Shown here in pieces: positions 63,299 through 64,000 of a stretch of 64,000 bases of DNA. The stretch is taken from NCBI RefSeq assembly GCF_001748145.1, contig NZ_BCQA01000001.1:2692501-2756500 (forward strand), written 5' to 3'. Under the pieces are notes generated by a model. That model ran no database searches. It saw only the letters and a program-made list of their open reading frames with translations, and was not told where the DNA came from. This DNA is from Bosea sp. BIWAKO-01 (GTDB lineage Bacteria; Pseudomonadota; Alphaproteobacteria; Rhizobiales; Beijerinckiaceae). Position 1 is the first letter of the stretch. Each line of letters starts with the position of its first letter. The position numbers and the translations under genes were made by a program.

Positions 63299-64000
63299 TC
63301 AACGCAATGCGCTGGGCAGAACGCCGAAGCGCTTCCGAAAAATGCCCGAGAAATGCGCAGGGTTGTAACCGACGTGATAGGCCGCCTCGGCGACGCTCTT
63401 CTCGCCGCTGCGGATCAGATCGTAGGCCTGCTGAAGGCGATACGCCTGGAGATAGTCGAAGACGCTCGCTCCGTAGAGTTGCCGAAAGCCCGCAGTCAAC
63501 TTGGTGACATTGAGGCCCGTGCTCCTGGCGAGCTCCCCCAATGTCGGGGGATTGCGCGCGGCCTGAAGCAGCAGGGCATGTGCCGCGCGAATCTGCTCGA
63601 CCGTTCGCGGCGGCAGGCGAGCAGCCCGCAGCGGCCGCTCGTTGACGATCTGGTCCACAACCGTGGCGGCGAGTTCGAGAGCCTTCCCCGCCATGTAGAG
63701 ACTGCGCATCGCGCCTTCGATCCGGCATTCCGCCATCTGCTGCGCAATCCCGCGGAGATCGGCGCCGGCAGTGCGCGCCCATAGTCCCGGGCCGATCCCG
63801 CTGCCCTGCATCTGTCCCATCAGGCCTGAGAAGCTGGCGCCGAGTTCGTCCTGCGCGAAGTCGGCATCAAGCTGCACGATCGCGCAGCGCACGCCCTCGC
63901 CCGAGAGGCAGGTCCGTTTCTGGACATGATCGCCGTCATTGGCGGCGACCAGCAGCATCGGACTGTTGATGGCCAGAGGTGGCCTGTCGTCGAGCTCGTA
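63299..64000 (-). CDS. AraC family regulator, N-terminus beyond the window
   Basis: The frame is open to the right edge. The visible 233 residues end in an AraC double helix-turn-helix (TLGELARSTGLNVTKLTAGFR, cited as LGELARSTGLNVTKLTAGF; EAAYHVGYNPAHFSGIFRKRFG as HVGYNPAHFSGIFRKRFG), preceded by a ligand-sensing region. The style is that of PchR/YbtA-like siderophore-responsive activators. It reads toward the TonB receptor, 146 bases away, and is probably its activator. Full length unknown. Confidence 0.9.
   Translation of the reverse strand, partial: YELDDRPPLAINSPMLLVAANDGDHVQKRTCLSGEGVRCAIVQLDADFAQDELGASFSGLMGQMQGSGIGPGLWARTAGADLRGIAQQMAECRIEGAMRSLYMAGKALELAATVVDQIVNERPLRAARLPPRTVEQIRAAHALLLQAARNPPTLGELARSTGLNVTKLTAGFRQLYGASVFDYLQAYRLQQAYDLIRSGEKSVAEAAYHVGYNPAHFSGIFRKRFGVLPSALR

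Noticed and set aside
63153..63782. N-terminal extension of the TonB receptor frame
   Set aside because: It would overlap the AraC gene in another frame, has no signal peptide, and ATG 63152 gives a normal receptor leader.

Overview
This is a high-GC chromosomal segment from an alphaproteobacterium, most likely of the Hyphomicrobiales (a Bosea- or rhizobium-like heterotroph). That placement rests on a MucR-type Ros regulator, a rhizobial-order glycerol ABC transporter (glpS-T-P-Q-U-V), Tat-type leaders on several solute-binding proteins, and a very high density of ABC importers. No rRNA, tRNA, CRISPR array or insertion sequence was recognised. The genus is an inference.

Layout. 1-3.98 kb: end of an MFS/HlyD efflux pair, a MucR regulator, a run of small proteins and a YbaK-type deacylase. 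4.2-10 kb: a polar amino-acid ABC importer behind a promoter with a 22-bp palindrome, then RidA, an IclR regulator and a SelA/DgaE-like PLP enzyme. 10-18.4 kb: a divergent sugar-acid locus. On the minus strand lie a mandelate-racemase-family dehydratase, two sugar permeases and two unknown proteins. On the plus strand lie a GntR/FadR regulator, two duplicated solute-binding proteins and an SDR dehydrogenase. The two arms flank a perfect 29-nt operator-like palindrome, and there is no ATPase gene. 18.5-20.3 kb: L,D-transpeptidase, Asp/Glu-racemase-type protein and a small conserved protein.

20.4-37.9 kb is the most coherent unusual block. It has three M81 (MlrC/microcystinase-type) metallopeptidases, a DSD1-like fold-III PLP enzyme, a complete five-gene peptide ABC importer, a second peptide importer lacking ATPases, a class-III aminotransferase/aminomutase and an IclR regulator. 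Four promoters in this block share one architecture that I read directly from the sequence: RTTYC-N7-GRAAC, then exactly 9 nt, then a TTGAC-like -35 box. This points to one regulon for import and hydrolysis of an unusual peptide or amide, possibly one containing D-residues.

37.9-44.1 kb: glycerol-type ABC importer, read on the minus strand. 44.1-46.35 kb: an MFS gene between two gene-poor stretches. 46.35-57.6 kb: a LysR-led aromatic-acid cluster with 4-oxalomesaconate tautomerase-, hydratase- and aldolase-like enzymes (GalD/GalB/LigK chemistry), a TctC-type binding protein and a branched-chain-type ABC importer. It ends in a MetE-catalytic-domain methyltransferase and a XylE-like extradiol dioxygenase. 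A methylated or methoxylated aromatic substrate is my inference. 57.7-64 kb: minus-strand siderophore locus (AraC regulator running off the window, TonB receptor, esterase, FecB-like binding protein, siderophore-interacting reductase). One apparently missing base in the binding-protein gene fuses it in frame to the reductase gene.
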